Below, one piece after another: positions 35,952 through 45,599 of a stretch of DNA of 64,000 bases. Numbering within the stretch: position 1 is the first letter of the stretch; the number at the start of each line of letters is the position of its first letter. Made by a program: the position numbers and the translations under genes. A model generated the notes under the pieces. The model was not told the origin of the DNA. It saw only the letters and a program-made list of their open reading frames with translations, and did not search any database. Source of the DNA: Bifidobacterium sp. B4142 (GTDB lineage: Bacteria; Actinomycetota; Actinomycetes; Actinomycetales; Bifidobacteriaceae); NCBI RefSeq assembly GCF_026537325.1, contig NZ_JAFNMJ010000004.1, forward strand, positions 95,997 through 159,996. Reading direction: 5' to 3'.

Positions 35952-38669
35952 TTGGCAGACGATAACAACAACGACAACAGCTCGGACCAGGACGGCCTCA
36001 ACCTGCCCGACGGGTCTCGCGAGCCACTCAGCCCCCAGGAGATGGATAACACCGATTACGGCCTTCTCCAAGGCGAGCGGATACAGCCCATTGACCTCCA
36101 GCAGGAGATGCGGGAATCCTACCTGTCCTACGCCCTGTCCGTGATCGTGGAGCGGGCCCTGCCCGATGTCCGCGACGGTATGAAGCCGGTCCACCGCAGG
36201 GTCATCTACGCCATGTACGACGGCGGATACCGGCCAGATCGTGGCTACAACAAGTGCTCACGCGTGGTGGGCGACGTCATGGGCAAGTACCACCCCCACG
36301 GTGATTCAGCCATCTATGACACCATCGTGCGTCTGGCCCAGTCCTGGTCCATGCGCTACCCGCTGGTGGACGGTCAGGGCAACTTCGGCTCCCCCGGCGA
36401 CGATCCGGCTGCCGCCATGAGGTACACCGAGTGCCGCATGGCCCCCCTGGCCATGGAGATGGTGCGCGACATCGACAAGGACACGGTTGACTTCATCCCC
36501 AACTACGACGGCAAGACCCAGGAGCCCACGGTTCTGCCTTCCCGCTTCCCCAATCTGCTGGTCAACGGATCAGCCGGCATCGCTGTGGGCATGGCTACCA
36601 ACATTCCTCCGCACAACCTGCGTGAGGTGGCCAAGGGCGTTCACTGGGCCCTGGAGCATCCCGAGGCCTCCAAGGAGGAGCTGCTCAACGCCCTGATCTC
36701 CATCATCAAGGGGCCTGACTTCCCCACTGGCGCCACCATTCTGGGCCACAAGGGCATCGAGCAGGCCTACCGGACCGGGCGCGGCCTAATTACCATGCGG
36801 GCGGTGGTCAACACCGAGGAGATCCGTGGAAGGATGTGCCTGGTGGTCACCGAGCTGCCCTACCAGGTCAACCCCGACCGGCTGGCCTCCTCTATTCGCG
36901 AGGCCGTGCGCGACGGCAAGATCCAGGGCATCGCCGACATGCGTGATGAGACCTCGGGCCGTACCGGCCAGCGCCTGGTCCTGGTGCTCAAGCGCGATGC
37001 CGTGCCCAAGGTGGTTCTCAACAACCTCTACAAGCACACCCAGCTGCAGCAAACCTTCGGGGCCAACATGCTGGCCCTGGTGGACGGGGTCCCCAGGACC
37101 CTGAGCCTGGATGCCTTCATCCGCCACTGGGTGGACCACCAGCTGGATGTGGTTGAGCGGCGCACCCGCTATCTGAAGCGTGAGGCCGAGGATCGCGACC
37201 ATATCCTGCAGGGGTATTTGAAGGCCCTGGACATGATCGACCAGGTCATCGCCCTGATCCGCGCCTCCAAGGATGTGGAGACAGCACGCACCGGCCTGAT
37301 GGAGCTGCTGGATGTGGACGAGGTCCAGGCCGATGCCATCCTGGCCATGCAGCTGCGCCGTCTGGCTGCCTTGGAACGGCAGAAGATCCTGGACGAGCAT
37401 GAGGAGCTCATGCGCAAGATCGCCGACTACAACGACATCCTGGCCCACCCCGAACGCCAACGCACCATCGTGGGCGACGAGCTGGATGAGATCGTCGACA
37501 AGTACGGTGACGAACGGCGCACCCGGATCGTCCCCTACTCGGGTGAGATGAACGTGGAGGATCTGATTGCTGACGAACAGGTGGTGGTCACTGTCACCCA
37601 CTCCGGCTTCGTCAAGCGGACCAAGGCCGACGAGTACCGGGCCCAGCACCGCGGCGGCAAGGGCATCCGCGGGGCCAGGCTGCGCGAGGACGACGTGGTG
37701 GACCACTTCTTCCTGACCAGCACCCACAACTGGTTGCTCTTCTTCACCAACAAGGGCCGGGTGTACCGGCTCAAGGCCTACGAACTGCCTGAGGGCTCCC
37801 GCGACTCCAAGGGGCAGCATGTAGCCAACCTGCTCCAGCTGGGCCCGGGCGAGCGGATTGAACAGGTCCTTTCCCTGCACGGCTACGACGATGCCGACTA
37901 TCTGGTTCTGGCCACCCGGACCGGACGGGTCAAGAAGACCCGCCTGGCTGAATATGATTCGCCTCGCCAGGGTGGCCTGATCGCCGTGCGGCTGATGGAA
38001 CTGGGCACCGTCGCCGACGAGGAGGGCCAAGAGGCGCCTAAGAGCGATGAGCTGGTGGGTGCCGCCCTCTGCAATGCCGACGATGAAATCATCTTGGTCT
38101 CCCGCAAGGGCATGAGCGTGCGCTTCCCGGCTGACGACTCCACCCTAAGGCCCATGGGACGGCAGACTGCAGGCGTCCAGGGTATGCGGTTCCGCCCCGG
38201 CGACGAGTTGCTGAGCATGGACGTGATCGCCAGTGAGTCTGGCGATGACCTGCTAGTGGTCACCGACGAGGGCTTCGCCAAGCGGACTGCTCTGAGCGAG
38301 TACCGCTTGCAGGGCCGCAACGGTTACGGAGTCAAGGCCATCGCCATGGTCGAGGGCCGTGGTTCCCTGGTCGGCGCCCTGGTGGTGAACGAGGACGACC
38401 AGATCATGGCCATCATGAAGTCCGGCAAGGTCATCCGCTCCGATGTGGCCGAGGTCAAGCGAACTGGACGCAACACTCAAGGGGTAACCCTAGCCAAGCC
38501 TGACAAGGGTGACGAAATTCTCTCCATCGCCCGCAATGCCGAACGCGACGACCAGGAGGAGAATGACGGTCAGGTTGACGTGGCTTCTGCCGCTCCCCTG
38601 GCGGCCAAGGATCAGCCCATCGCCACCACCGGAACCGGCGACGGCCAAGGTCTGGCCCAAGAGGACTGA
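35952..38669 (+). CDS. gyrA: DNA gyrase subunit A
   Basis: A 905-residue subunit that breaks and rejoins DNA. It starts with TTG, with AAGGA upstream. The catalytic tyrosine is Y158 in AAMRYTE. The quinolone-resistance region [14 protein letters not shown] keeps the Ser and Asp positions that are mutated in resistant strains. The C-terminal beta-pinwheel carries a GyrA box ([11 protein letters not shown]), which makes this gyrase rather than topoisomerase IV. A hairpin follows the stop. Confidence 0.97.
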   Translation: MADDNNNDNSSDQDGLNLPDGSREPLSPQEMDNTDYGLLQGERIQPIDLQQEMRESYLSYALSVIVERALPDVRDGMKPVHRRVIYAMYDGGYRPDRGYNKCSRVVGDVMGKYHPHGDSAIYDTIVRLAQSWSMRYPLVDGQGNFGSPGDDPAAAMRYTECRMAPLAMEMVRDIDKDTVDFIPNYDGKTQEPTVLPSRFPNLLVNGSAGIAVGMATNIPPHNLREVAKGVHWALEHPEASKEELLNALISIIKGPDFPTGATILGHKGIEQAYRTGRGLITMRAVVNTEEIRGRMCLVVTELPYQVNPDRLASSIREAVRDGKIQGIADMRDETSGRTGQRLVLVLKRDAVPKVVLNNLYKHTQLQQTFGANMLALVDGVPRTLSLDAFIRHWVDHQLDVVERRTRYLKREAEDRDHILQGYLKALDMIDQVIALIRASKDVETARTGLMELLDVDEVQADAILAMQLRRLAALERQKILDEHEELMRKIADYNDILAHPERQRTIVGDELDEIVDKYGDERRTRIVPYSGEMNVEDLIADEQVVVTVTHSGFVKRTKADEYRAQHRGGKGIRGARLREDDVVDHFFLTSTHNWLLFFTNKGRVYRLKAYELPEGSRDSKGQHVANLLQLGPGERIEQVLSLHGYDDADYLVLATRTGRVKKTRLAEYDSPRQGGLIAVRLMELGTVADEEGQEAPKSDELVGAALCNADDEIILVSRKGMSVRFPADDSTLRPMGRQTAGVQGMRFRPGDELLSMDVIASESGDDLLVVTDEGFAKRTALSEYRLQGRNGYGVKAIAMVEGRGSLVGALVVNEDDQIMAIMKSGKVIRSDVAEVKRTGRNTQGVTLAKPDKGDEILSIARNAERDDQEENDGQVDVASAAPLAAKDQPIATTGTGDGQGLAQED

Positions 38670-38678
38670 GCAGGTCCG

Positions 38679-38704
38679 CTACCAGTCTGACAAGACTGGT
38701 AGCC
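38679..38704 (+). terminator. Hairpin after gyrA
   Basis: GCTACCAGTC at 38679-38688 and GACTGGTAGC at 38695-38704 form a perfect 10-bp stem with a 6-nt loop, 9 bp after the gyrA stop. No T-run follows, so termination may be partial and the DUF3566 gene may still be co-transcribed. Confidence 0.65.
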
Positions 38705-38773
38705 TCGTAAGAAGTCGTCCAGGTCCTGCGGCGGTATGCGCGGACTGATGAATGCAAGGATCAAGGAGTGCCG

Positions 38774-39373
38774 ATGAGCCAGGATGATCAAAAGCAGGCC
38801 AAGGCCGGTACCGGTAAGAAGGGTACAGCAAAGCCCAAAACCGGCAAGACCAAGGCTGATGAATCCAAAAAGGGCGAGTCCCGCCAACCCTTATCGGCCA
38901 CTCCCCCGGCTTCTGCTGCCGGCAGGACGGCATCAGGGCGTTCCGCAAGAACCACAGCTTCGGCTGCCGCTCCGGTCAAAGCCCCTTCGACGACGCGTCC
39001 TCACGTGCCTCGGGCCCGGCGCATGCAGCTGTCCTTGACCCGGCTGGAACCTTGGTCTGTGGCCAAGGTCACCTTCCTGCTGTCCATCGCCGGAGCCATC
39101 ATTCAGGTGGTGGCCGCCGCCCTGCTCTGGATTCTGCTCAATGCTATGGGACTCTTTGACAACCTGACCCAGGTCATCTCCAAGACAGGCCTGGATGCTG
39201 GTGGTTTCGACCTAGGCCAGGTGCTGAGCCTGGGGACGGTTCTGAGTTCGGTGACCATTTTCTCTATCTTCGAGATTGTCATAGTAGTGGCTCTGGTTAC
39301 CATTTTCGCCTTTCTCTACAACCTGGTCAGCTCCCTGGTTGGTGGCATCCACGTAACCCTGGGCGACGACTGA
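38774..39373 (+). CDS. DUF3566 membrane protein
   Basis: A 199-residue protein with a Lys/Ala/Pro/Ser-rich cytoplasmic leader of about 85 residues. The DUF3566 domain then begins MQLSLTRLEPWSVAKVTFLLSIAG, with two membrane helices (about 100-125 and 160-185) around an extracellular loop. The ATG at 38774 is preceded by AAGGAG. Proteins of this family almost always follow gyrA in actinobacteria; the function is unknown to me. Confidence 0.9.
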   Translation: MSQDDQKQAKAGTGKKGTAKPKTGKTKADESKKGESRQPLSATPPASAAGRTASGRSARTTASAAAPVKAPSTTRPHVPRARRMQLSLTRLEPWSVAKVTFLLSIAGAIIQVVAAALLWILLNAMGLFDNLTQVISKTGLDAGGFDLGQVLSLGTVLSSVTIFSIFEIVIVVALVTIFAFLYNLVSSLVGGIHVTLGDD

Positions 39374-39431
39374 CCTCTTCGTCGGCACAGTCAATCGGTC
39401 GATAGGCTTAAGCGCGATTTAGACTGGAATT

Positions 39432-40544
39432 GTGCTCTCGACATACCTGGACTACTTCAGCGGCTCCTTTGGCATATCTCTGGTTTTCTGGCCCTTGGCC
39501 TCGCTGATTCTGACCCTGCCCATTCTTGCCCTGATCTACAACCGCTATCACCGGCTCAGGCTGACAGCAGCCATGGCGGCCTACCTGACCGTCTTATATC
39601 TGCTGGCCCTGGTCTTCTTCACCCTCTGGCCCATGCCCGACGATCGTGCCGCCTTCTGCGCCACCCATCATCTGACCCCCCAGCTCAATCCCCTGCAGTT
39701 CCTGACCGACCTGAGCACAGGCGGCCGGATGGCCATGTTGCAGATCCTGCTCAATGTGGCCTTCTTCCTGCCCCTGGGCTTCATCATGGGGCGGGTCTTC
39801 CGCTGGCGCTTCATCCTGGCCCTGCCGGTTGCCTTCCTGGTCTCCCTCTTCATCGAAACGGCCCAGCTGACCGGAGTGTTCGGCATCGTGGGCTGCGCCT
39901 ACCGTCTCTTCGACGTGGACGACCTGATTTGGAACACCTCAGGCGCTCTGATCGGCTACCTGGTAGCCATGGCGGCCAACAAGCTCGTTCCCACCCGTCA
40001 GGCTGACGCTGCCCAGCTGGTCACCAACCCCGGGTTCATACACCGAGCCGTCTCCTTGGCTCTGGATCTGCTTCTGGCCACCATTCTGTCCATGTCTCTG
40101 GGAATGGGCGTGACCTATGCGGTCCATCGTCTGGGCGCCTATCAGCTGGATGGTCACTACCGCTTTTGCGGATTGCTGATCGCCCCATCCGCTCTGGATG
40201 TATTCGGGACCGTGGTTGATCTTGCCATGCTGCTGATCTTTGAACTGCTCATACCCCTGCCCCGCCGGGGACGGACGCTGGGTGCCACCTTCACCCATAT
40301 GACCGTCGAGACCAAGCAGCGGCATGGCTGGTCCCGCTTCCTCTTCTATCTGTGCCGGACCGCAGTCATCCTGGCCGTCTTCGGCCCCTGGACCGGCAAG
40401 GTTCAGACTGCAACGCGCATCCTGGCCCTGCTCCTGCTGGTCTTCTACCTGATCAAGCGGCAGATGCCCTACGACCTCTTGCCCGGGACAGCCTACCGGG
40501 AGGACCCGGCTGCTGAGGAGCCCTTCGATAGCCGGCGGGGATGA
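39432..40544 (+). CDS. VanZ-like/RDD fusion membrane protein
   Basis: A 370-residue polytopic protein starting with GTG. The first half (about residues 1-180) is VanZ-like: LNPLQFL, NVAFFLPLGFIMG, SLFIETAQL and RLFDVDDLIWNTSGALIGYL are the family's landmarks. The second half has four further helices with a GRTLGATFTHMTV segment typical of RDD proteins. VanZ homologues are linked to resistance to lipoglycopeptides such as teicoplanin in enterococci, but most chromosomal copies are uncharacterised. Its 3' end overlaps the convergent EamA gene by about 50 bp. Confidence 0.85.
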   Translation: MLSTYLDYFSGSFGISLVFWPLASLILTLPILALIYNRYHRLRLTAAMAAYLTVLYLLALVFFTLWPMPDDRAAFCATHHLTPQLNPLQFLTDLSTGGRMAMLQILLNVAFFLPLGFIMGRVFRWRFILALPVAFLVSLFIETAQLTGVFGIVGCAYRLFDVDDLIWNTSGALIGYLVAMAANKLVPTRQADAAQLVTNPGFIHRAVSLALDLLLATILSMSLGMGVTYAVHRLGAYQLDGHYRFCGLLIAPSALDVFGTVVDLAMLLIFELLIPLPRRGRTLGATFTHMTVETKQRHGWSRFLFYLCRTAVILAVFGPWTGKVQTATRILALLLLVFYLIKRQMPYDLLPGTAYREDPAAEEPFDSRRG

Positions 40545-41443
40545 AGTCTGACTTCGGATAGGATGATGGCGGCGAAGATGATGGCGAAGCCCAACAGATG
40601 GGTGGCTGTCAGCTCCTCGTGCAGGACCAGGACCGAAACCAGCATACCGAACAGGCTCTCCGAGCACAGGATCAGCGAACCCTGGGCGGCGGGGACCCTG
40701 GAGAAGGCGATGTTCTGGAAATTCTGGGCCATCAGGGTCGAGATCAGCGTCAGATAAATCATGGAGCCCAGGGTCGAGGGCGTGAAGTCGGCCGCAGTGG
40801 GCAAGGGATCGAAGATCAGCGCGCAGACCAGGAAGAGGATGTCACCGAAAAGCAGCTCCAGGTAGGTCAGCGTAGGGGCGTCGAACTTCTTGGTCAGGAA
40901 ACCGGTGATCACCAGGTTGACCCCGTAGAGCAGGGCACCGGCCAAAGTCAGCAGGTCGCCAGTGCTCAGAGCCAGCCCCTGTCCCCCGCCGTGGGCCGGC
41001 AGCGAGATCAGAGCCACGCCCAGGATGCAGATGGCGGCCGCGACGAAGTGCCGCAGGGCCGGCCGTCGGCGGGCCATAATCCAGACCAGGAAGGGCACAA
41101 AGATGCAGTAGGTGGCCGTCAGGAAGGAGTTGCGGCCCGGAGCGATGGTGGTCAGCCCCATCATCTGCAGGCTGAAGGCCGCCCAGTAACTGACCCCCAG
41201 GATCAGCCCCGGTACCAGGGTATGTATGGCCCCGGTTCTGCGCAGCCGGGGCAGCAAAAAGGGCGTCATGATCACGATGGCGCAGAGGATGCGAATGCCC
41301 ATCAGCCAGCGCACGGTCAGGGTCTCCATGGCAACCTTTTCGAAGGTGTATCCGGCTCCCCAGGCGGCCGCGGCCATCAGCAGCATCAGACGAGCCAGCC
41401 AGGTGGACGGTTTCCAGGACGAGGAGGGTGCGAAGGTAGACAT
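40493..41443 (-). CDS. EamA/DMT-family transporter
   Basis: A 316-residue protein with ten predicted membrane helices arranged as two EamA repeats (MLLMAAAAWGAGYTFEKVA at the start; GDLLTLAGALLYGVNLVI opening the second). The drug/metabolite transporter superfamily exports small metabolites or amino acids by exchange or proton coupling; the substrate cannot be inferred. It is divergent from the two-component system and convergent with the VanZ-RDD gene. Confidence 0.88.
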   Translation of the reverse strand: MSTFAPSSSWKPSTWLARLMLLMAAAAWGAGYTFEKVAMETLTVRWLMGIRILCAIVIMTPFLLPRLRRTGAIHTLVPGLILGVSYWAAFSLQMMGLTTIAPGRNSFLTATYCIFVPFLVWIMARRRPALRHFVAAAICILGVALISLPAHGGGQGLALSTGDLLTLAGALLYGVNLVITGFLTKKFDAPTLTYLELLFGDILFLVCALIFDPLPTAADFTPSTLGSMIYLTLISTLMAQNFQNIAFSRVPAAQGSLILCSESLFGMLVSVLVLHEELTATHLLGFAIIFAAIILSEVRLHPRRLSKGSSAAGSSR

Positions 41444-41664
41444 GTTTCGACTCTAATCGTTCCCGTCCACAAGTGAGAATAGATTCGCAAGGTAAAAAAT
41501 GAGCAGTTCAAACTTATTTGCTTTTTCAAACCAACCCTCCTGCTTGTCAGCGTTCGGCTTCGGGCAAGCGGGGTCTGCCATGCGGATATCTCCGATATCA
41601 TTGAAGAACGGTGATAACGTCGGCCACAGGTCCTTGGCCGACGGGGTAAGGAGTGTGTGCCAGG

Positions 41665-42375
41665 ATGATCAGAATCGCAGTGGTGGATGATGATTCCATC
41701 AGCTGTCGGACCATGGTCAATTACCTGAGCCGTTACCGCAAGGAACGTCAGGAAGAACTGACGGTCAGCGTCTTCACCGATGGCAAGGCTTTTGCGGACG
41801 GCTATCGACCCGTGTATGACATCCTCCTTCTGGACATTCAGATGACCCCCATGGACGGAATCGAAGTGGCCCGCCGGGTACGCGATCGTGACGAGTCGGT
41901 GGTCATCGTCTTCATCACCTCCGCCCCCCAGTACGCCATCAACGGCTATGAGGTGGGCGCTCTCTCCTACCTGCTCAAGCCCTTGCCCTGGTTCGCTTTC
42001 TCCCAGGAACTGGATCGGTCCATCGCCCAGGTGCGCGGCCGCGTGGACCTGTCCATTCTGATCACCGAGGGTGCCCGATCCACCCGGATCCCCCTCAAGG
42101 ACATTGTCTTTATCGAATCCGTCCGCCACAGCAGTGTCATTCACACCTTGGATTCCTCACTGACTACGAACAGCACGCTGAAAAACCTGGAGGGCCAGCT
42201 GGACCAGCGAGGATTCTTCCGTTCCAACTCCTGCTACCTGGTCAATCTGGCCCATGTGACGGGCATGGAGGACCAGGACTGCATCATGTCGACCGGTCAG
42301 CGGCTGCGGGTCAGTCGACCACGCAAGAAGTCTTTTATGACGGCTCTTACCGCTTACGTGGCGGGTCGGCCATGA
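41665..42375 (+). CDS. LytTR-family response regulator
   Basis: A 236-residue AgrA/ComE-type regulator. The receiver domain (about 1-120) has the acidic pair VVDDDS and the phospho-acceptor D57 in ILLLDIQMTPMDGIE; the lysine is in LLKPLPW. The C-terminal LytTR DNA-binding domain (about 132-230) has RIPLKDIVFIES and FFRSNSCYLVNLAHVTG. ATG 41665 follows AAGGAG with spacing about 11; earlier in-frame codons would abut that site. It overlaps the kinase gene by 4 bp. Such pairs often control bacteriocin, competence or surface functions. Confidence 0.92.
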   Translation: MIRIAVVDDDSISCRTMVNYLSRYRKERQEELTVSVFTDGKAFADGYRPVYDILLLDIQMTPMDGIEVARRVRDRDESVVIVFITSAPQYAINGYEVGALSYLLKPLPWFAFSQELDRSIAQVRGRVDLSILITEGARSTRIPLKDIVFIESVRHSSVIHTLDSSLTTNSTLKNLEGQLDQRGFFRSNSCYLVNLAHVTGMEDQDCIMSTGQRLRVSRPRKKSFMTALTAYVAGRP

Positions 42376-43739
42376 CCAGCACCCACATCCTCAATGCCCT
42401 GCCCGATATCCCCCGGCTCTATACGGCCATCAGCGAGTGGTTGGGTTGCCTGGTCTATCTGTTGGCCATCGGGGTGAGGACCTCACGCCTAAGAATGACG
42501 GTTGTGCTTCTGCCCGGTCTGGCCGTGCTCATCGGGGTCCAGTACTGGGCCGGCACCCTGCCTATCGCCTTCTGGATCATCAGCATGTGCCTGGCCGTGG
42601 CCTGCATGTACGCCATCATCATGCTGGCTTCGGGGTTGGGGGCGCTGGATGGGGCCTATCTGCTGGCCCGTGCCTTCGTCCTGGCCGAGCTGGTCGCCTC
42701 TCTGCACTGGCAGCTGGACTCCTTCATGCGGCCCTCGAACCACAGCCTGTATGACCCGCCCTCCCTGATTCTGCTGGTGCTGATTTATGGCGGCGTAGGC
42801 ATGCTGGCCTGGCTGGCGGAGCGGCGCAACTTCGCCAATGCCCAGTCTTCCGTGCCAGGACGCAGCGTTTTCATAGCCGCAGTCATCGCTGTGGTCACCT
42901 TCGCCATGTCCAACCTGAGTTTCGTCTCCACCAACACACCCTTCTCCGGCCGGGTTGGCTTGGAGGTCTTCTACATCCGCACCCTGGTGGACCTGTGCGG
43001 GTTCGCCACGCTCTATGCCCAGCAGGAACAGTTGCGGGAGAGCCATACCAGTGCCGAGCTGGCCTCCATCAACGCCCGGGCTTACAGCCAGCACAGGGAG
43101 TACATACGATCCAAAGAGAATCTGGAGGCCATGGGCAGGCTTGCCCACGACCTCAAGCATCAGATTGCGGCCCTGCGCTCGCAGATGGATCCTGAGCGCA
43201 AGTCCCAGGATTTCGAAGAGCTGGAGGCTGCGGTCGGACGGTATGGGTCGCAGCAGCACACCGGCAACCCCATCCTGGACGTGGTCATGTCGACCAAGGA
43301 GCGCATCTGTTCCGAAGAAGGGATCACTCTGACCATGGTGGCCGACGGCTCCCTCTTGGAGGGGATGTCGCCCATGGACATCTCCACCCTCTTCGGCAAC
43401 GCCTTGGACAATGCCATTGAGGCTTTGAGGAAGGTCAAGGAATCCGACCGCCGCCTGATCAAGGTGGCCCTGTACGCCCGTGGACAATTCGTGGTGATCC
43501 GCATTGAAAACTACTTCACATCGCCTCTGAATTGGAAGGGCAATGGCGAGCTGGCCACCACCAAGACCAGGACTGAGGATGGCCTGCATGGCTACGGGGT
43601 CAAGTCCATTCGACACATAGCCCATCGCTACCAGGGCGAGATAACCCTGCGCACCGAGCATCACTGGTTCAGCCTCTGCGTACTCCTGCCTCGGGTAGGC
43701 GATCAATTGAAGCCCATGGCGGCTTCGGCGGCCTTATAA
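42372..43739 (+). CDS. GHKL sensor histidine kinase
   Basis: A 455-residue membrane kinase. About six to seven hydrophobic segments fill residues 1-220. A coiled linker and the phosphorylation motif AHDLKHQIAAL (likely H259) follow, then a GHKL ATPase with NALDNAIEAL and HGYGVKSI. This is the AgrC/ComD/BlpH class, which often senses peptides. No precursor-peptide or processing gene is next to it. It is coupled to the response regulator through ATGA, and its 3' end overlaps the convergent glycosyltransferase by 37 bp. Confidence 0.92.
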   Translation: MTSTHILNALPDIPRLYTAISEWLGCLVYLLAIGVRTSRLRMTVVLLPGLAVLIGVQYWAGTLPIAFWIISMCLAVACMYAIIMLASGLGALDGAYLLARAFVLAELVASLHWQLDSFMRPSNHSLYDPPSLILLVLIYGGVGMLAWLAERRNFANAQSSVPGRSVFIAAVIAVVTFAMSNLSFVSTNTPFSGRVGLEVFYIRTLVDLCGFATLYAQQEQLRESHTSAELASINARAYSQHREYIRSKENLEAMGRLAHDLKHQIAALRSQMDPERKSQDFEELEAAVGRYGSQQHTGNPILDVVMSTKERICSEEGITLTMVADGSLLEGMSPMDISTLFGNALDNAIEALRKVKESDRRLIKVALYARGQFVVIRIENYFTSPLNWKGNGELATTKTRTEDGLHGYGVKSIRHIAHRYQGEITLRTEHHWFSLCVLLPRVGDQLKPMAASAAL

Positions 43740-44752
43740 CCCAGCCGGATGGCCAAGCGGCCCGGCCTGCCCGGCATGTTGATCATCCTGCAGAGCAGGG
43801 TGGAACGCACGTCGGAGGCGATGACGGGGGAGCGGTGCTCCAGCCTTCGCCAGAGCATGTCCTTGTTCCGATAATTGCTTGGATTGCGAGAGAGGATAAG
43901 GAAGACCGAGGTCACCACGCAGTTAATGGACAGATAGTGGATCATATAACGATAAAGTCCGCGTGGAACCGTCCCTGGATCAGGTGTCGACTTGGCCATG
44001 AGTCCGTTGACCAGCAGCAGTTGTGAGACCCGGGCGATCATGATCGAGGTCTGCACTGACTGGCCCTGACGGCCGGTGTGATAACGGTAGAAATTCGTGT
44101 CCAGGTAGAGCAGGGTGTGCACCCAGGGCAGGGGCTGATAAGAGTAGATGAAGTCCACGTAGTAGGTGTGCTCGGGCAGGTGTGTGTGGGCCTGGCGGAG
44201 TACCTCGGTGCGCAGGATCAGGGCGTGCATGATCATGTACTGGGACAGCCCGAACCGGCGCAGATGGTTCCAGTCCAGCACCCGTCCCGGGTCCATGACG
44301 CTGCGGAAGTTGATGACCCGCTTATGTTTGCGGCCTTCTTTTTCGTAGACGTAATTGGTGACTACCATGTCCACCGGATTCGTACGTCGCGACTGGTCCC
44401 GCAGCTGGTTCAGAACCAGACTCAGGGAGGTCGGGTCCACCCAGTCGTCGGCATCGACCACCTTGACGTAGCGACCCCGGGCGGCTGCCAGGCCGGTGTT
44501 GACAGCGCCGCCGTGGCCCTTGTTGGTCTGGCTGATCAGACGGACAGTCTGCGGATGACGCTCTTGGTATGACTGCACAACCTGCGCTGTGGCGTCGGTG
44601 GACCCGTCATCGACCACGATGACCTCCAGATCGTCCTCCTCCCGGCTCAAGAGGGAATCCAGGCAGGTCGGCAGATGCTGGGCCATATTATAGGCGGGGA
44701 CGATGAAGGTGAGAACGGGCGGTCTCGTGGAGGCCGGTCGGTCAGCTGTCAT
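43703..44752 (-). CDS. Family-2 glycosyltransferase
   Basis: A 349-residue GT-A fold enzyme. The N-terminal domain has LTFIVPAYNMAQHLPTCLDSLL, VVDDGSTDAT and KGHGGAVNTGL, and the metal-binding VVDADDWVD. The C-terminal half lacks membrane segments, so this is a soluble or peripheral transferase rather than a DPM1 type with helices. It probably adds a sugar to a cell-surface polysaccharide or lipid carrier. Together with the nearby GtrA-like protein it could belong to surface glycan modification. Confidence 0.85.
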   Translation of the reverse strand: MTADRPASTRPPVLTFIVPAYNMAQHLPTCLDSLLSREEDDLEVIVVDDGSTDATAQVVQSYQERHPQTVRLISQTNKGHGGAVNTGLAAARGRYVKVVDADDWVDPTSLSLVLNQLRDQSRRTNPVDMVVTNYVYEKEGRKHKRVINFRSVMDPGRVLDWNHLRRFGLSQYMIMHALILRTEVLRQAHTHLPEHTYYVDFIYSYQPLPWVHTLLYLDTNFYRYHTGRQGQSVQTSIMIARVSQLLLVNGLMAKSTPDPGTVPRGLYRYMIHYLSINCVVTSVFLILSRNPSNYRNKDMLWRRLEHRSPVIASDVRSTLLCRMINMPGRPGRLAIRLGYKAAEAAMGFN

Positions 44753-44857
44753 GAACGATCACTTCGCAAAAGAATGGGTCGGCGGGTATGTCGGCGGGGT
44801 TGCCGTAATCCCGTCGGCGGCCGTTGTATGCGACCACTGTACATGATGGGTTTGAGG

Positions 44858-44921
44858 AAAAGGCCCCGCCCCTCTGGCTGCCGATGCATGCCGGTTCATT
44901 GACAGCCGGGGGAGTGGGGCC
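44858..44921 (-). terminator. Rho-independent terminator after the GtrA-like gene
   Basis: On the minus strand a GC-rich stem (GGCCCCACTCCCC pairing with GGGGCGGGGCC, one bulge or G-T pair) is followed by TTTTCC. It begins 7 bp after the GtrA-like stop and ends the 62-45 kb carbohydrate cluster. Confidence 0.75.
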
Positions 44922-44927
44922 GGAATT

Positions 44928-45599
44928 TTACTGGGCGCTCGCCTGAGATTCGGTGGGCTCCTGACGGAAGATGACCTTGAAGATGGGGAAGAAGACCCAG
45001 AAGGAGATGGCCGAGTTGATGATCATGGTGACCAGATCAGCAATGGTGGTCCCTAGGCTGCCCCAGTTCAGGGTGTGCTGGAAGAAGCCGTAGATGGGGT
45101 CCTTGTACCAACCCTGCAGCGCTGCCGCGATGATGGTGATGATCACGTAGGCCACTAGGTACCAGAAAGCCGCCTTCCAGACCGAGGAGTTGGACTTGAA
45201 GGTGATGTTGCGTTGGAGGAAGAAGTTGATGATCTGGGCGATCAGCAGGGTGATCTCCACCGCAAGGAAGTAGGCCAGGCCGCCCCCGCCGCCGTGGCCG
45301 ATGGACCCGGCCGCGTAGTCGAACAGGTAGTAGGGCTTGCCGCTGACGGTCCCCATGCGCCAGATCTGGAAGTTGGTGCCCACCAGGGAGGTGCCGTTGA
45401 AGATGGCCTTGAGCACGGGCATGAGCACCAGCTGCAGGACGGTGACCCCGTTGGACAGGATGAAGAAGACGATGAACTGGGCCAGGGTGGTGTGTCGGTC
45501 GCTGAACCGCCGCCACCAGCGCACAATCGCCCACTGTGAGGCCGTCGTCGCCTTCCCTTGGGCCGGCTGTTCGGCCTGTTGGCTGTGCTGATCACTCAT
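44928..45599 (-). CDS. GtrA-like membrane protein
   Basis: A 223-residue protein with four membrane helices: FIVFFILSNGVTVLQLVLMP, YFLAVEITLLIAQIINFFLQ, FWYLVAYVIITIIAAALQGW and the last near LVTMIINSAISFWVFFPIF. The NFFLQRNITFKSN segment is the GtrA signature (usually N-F-x-x-x-R-x-x-x-F). GtrA proteins take part in moving lipid-linked sugars across the membrane for glycan decoration. ATG 45599 is chosen for AAGGAG eight bases before it. It overlaps the GH3 stop by 8 bp, an unexpected coupling to a glycosidase. Confidence 0.8.
   Translation of the reverse strand: MSDQHSQQAEQPAQGKATTASQWAIVRWWRRFSDRHTTLAQFIVFFILSNGVTVLQLVLMPVLKAIFNGTSLVGTNFQIWRMGTVSGKPYYLFDYAAGSIGHGGGGGLAYFLAVEITLLIAQIINFFLQRNITFKSNSSVWKAAFWYLVAYVIITIIAAALQGWYKDPIYGFFQHTLNWGSLGTTIADLVTMIINSAISFWVFFPIFKVIFRQEPTESQASAQ

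Noticed and set aside
36786-38030. A 414-codon minus-strand open frame inside gyrA
   Set aside because: Composition (Gly/His/Gln/Leu-rich) is typical of a reverse-complement shadow; gyrA is intact over the whole stretch.
38641-38770. tRNA genes that follow gyrA in some actinobacteria
   Set aside because: The gyrA-DUF3566 gap is only about 100 bp and holds only a hairpin; no cloverleaf was seen here or in the other gaps.
40598-41476. A 292-codon plus-strand open frame opposite the EamA transporter
   Set aside because: Gln/Gly/Asp-rich shadow product; the minus-strand frame shows ten membrane helices of a known family.
42489-43706. A 405-codon minus-strand open frame opposite the histidine kinase
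   Set aside because: Shadow frame without motif; the kinase on the plus strand has clear phospho-His and GHKL motifs.
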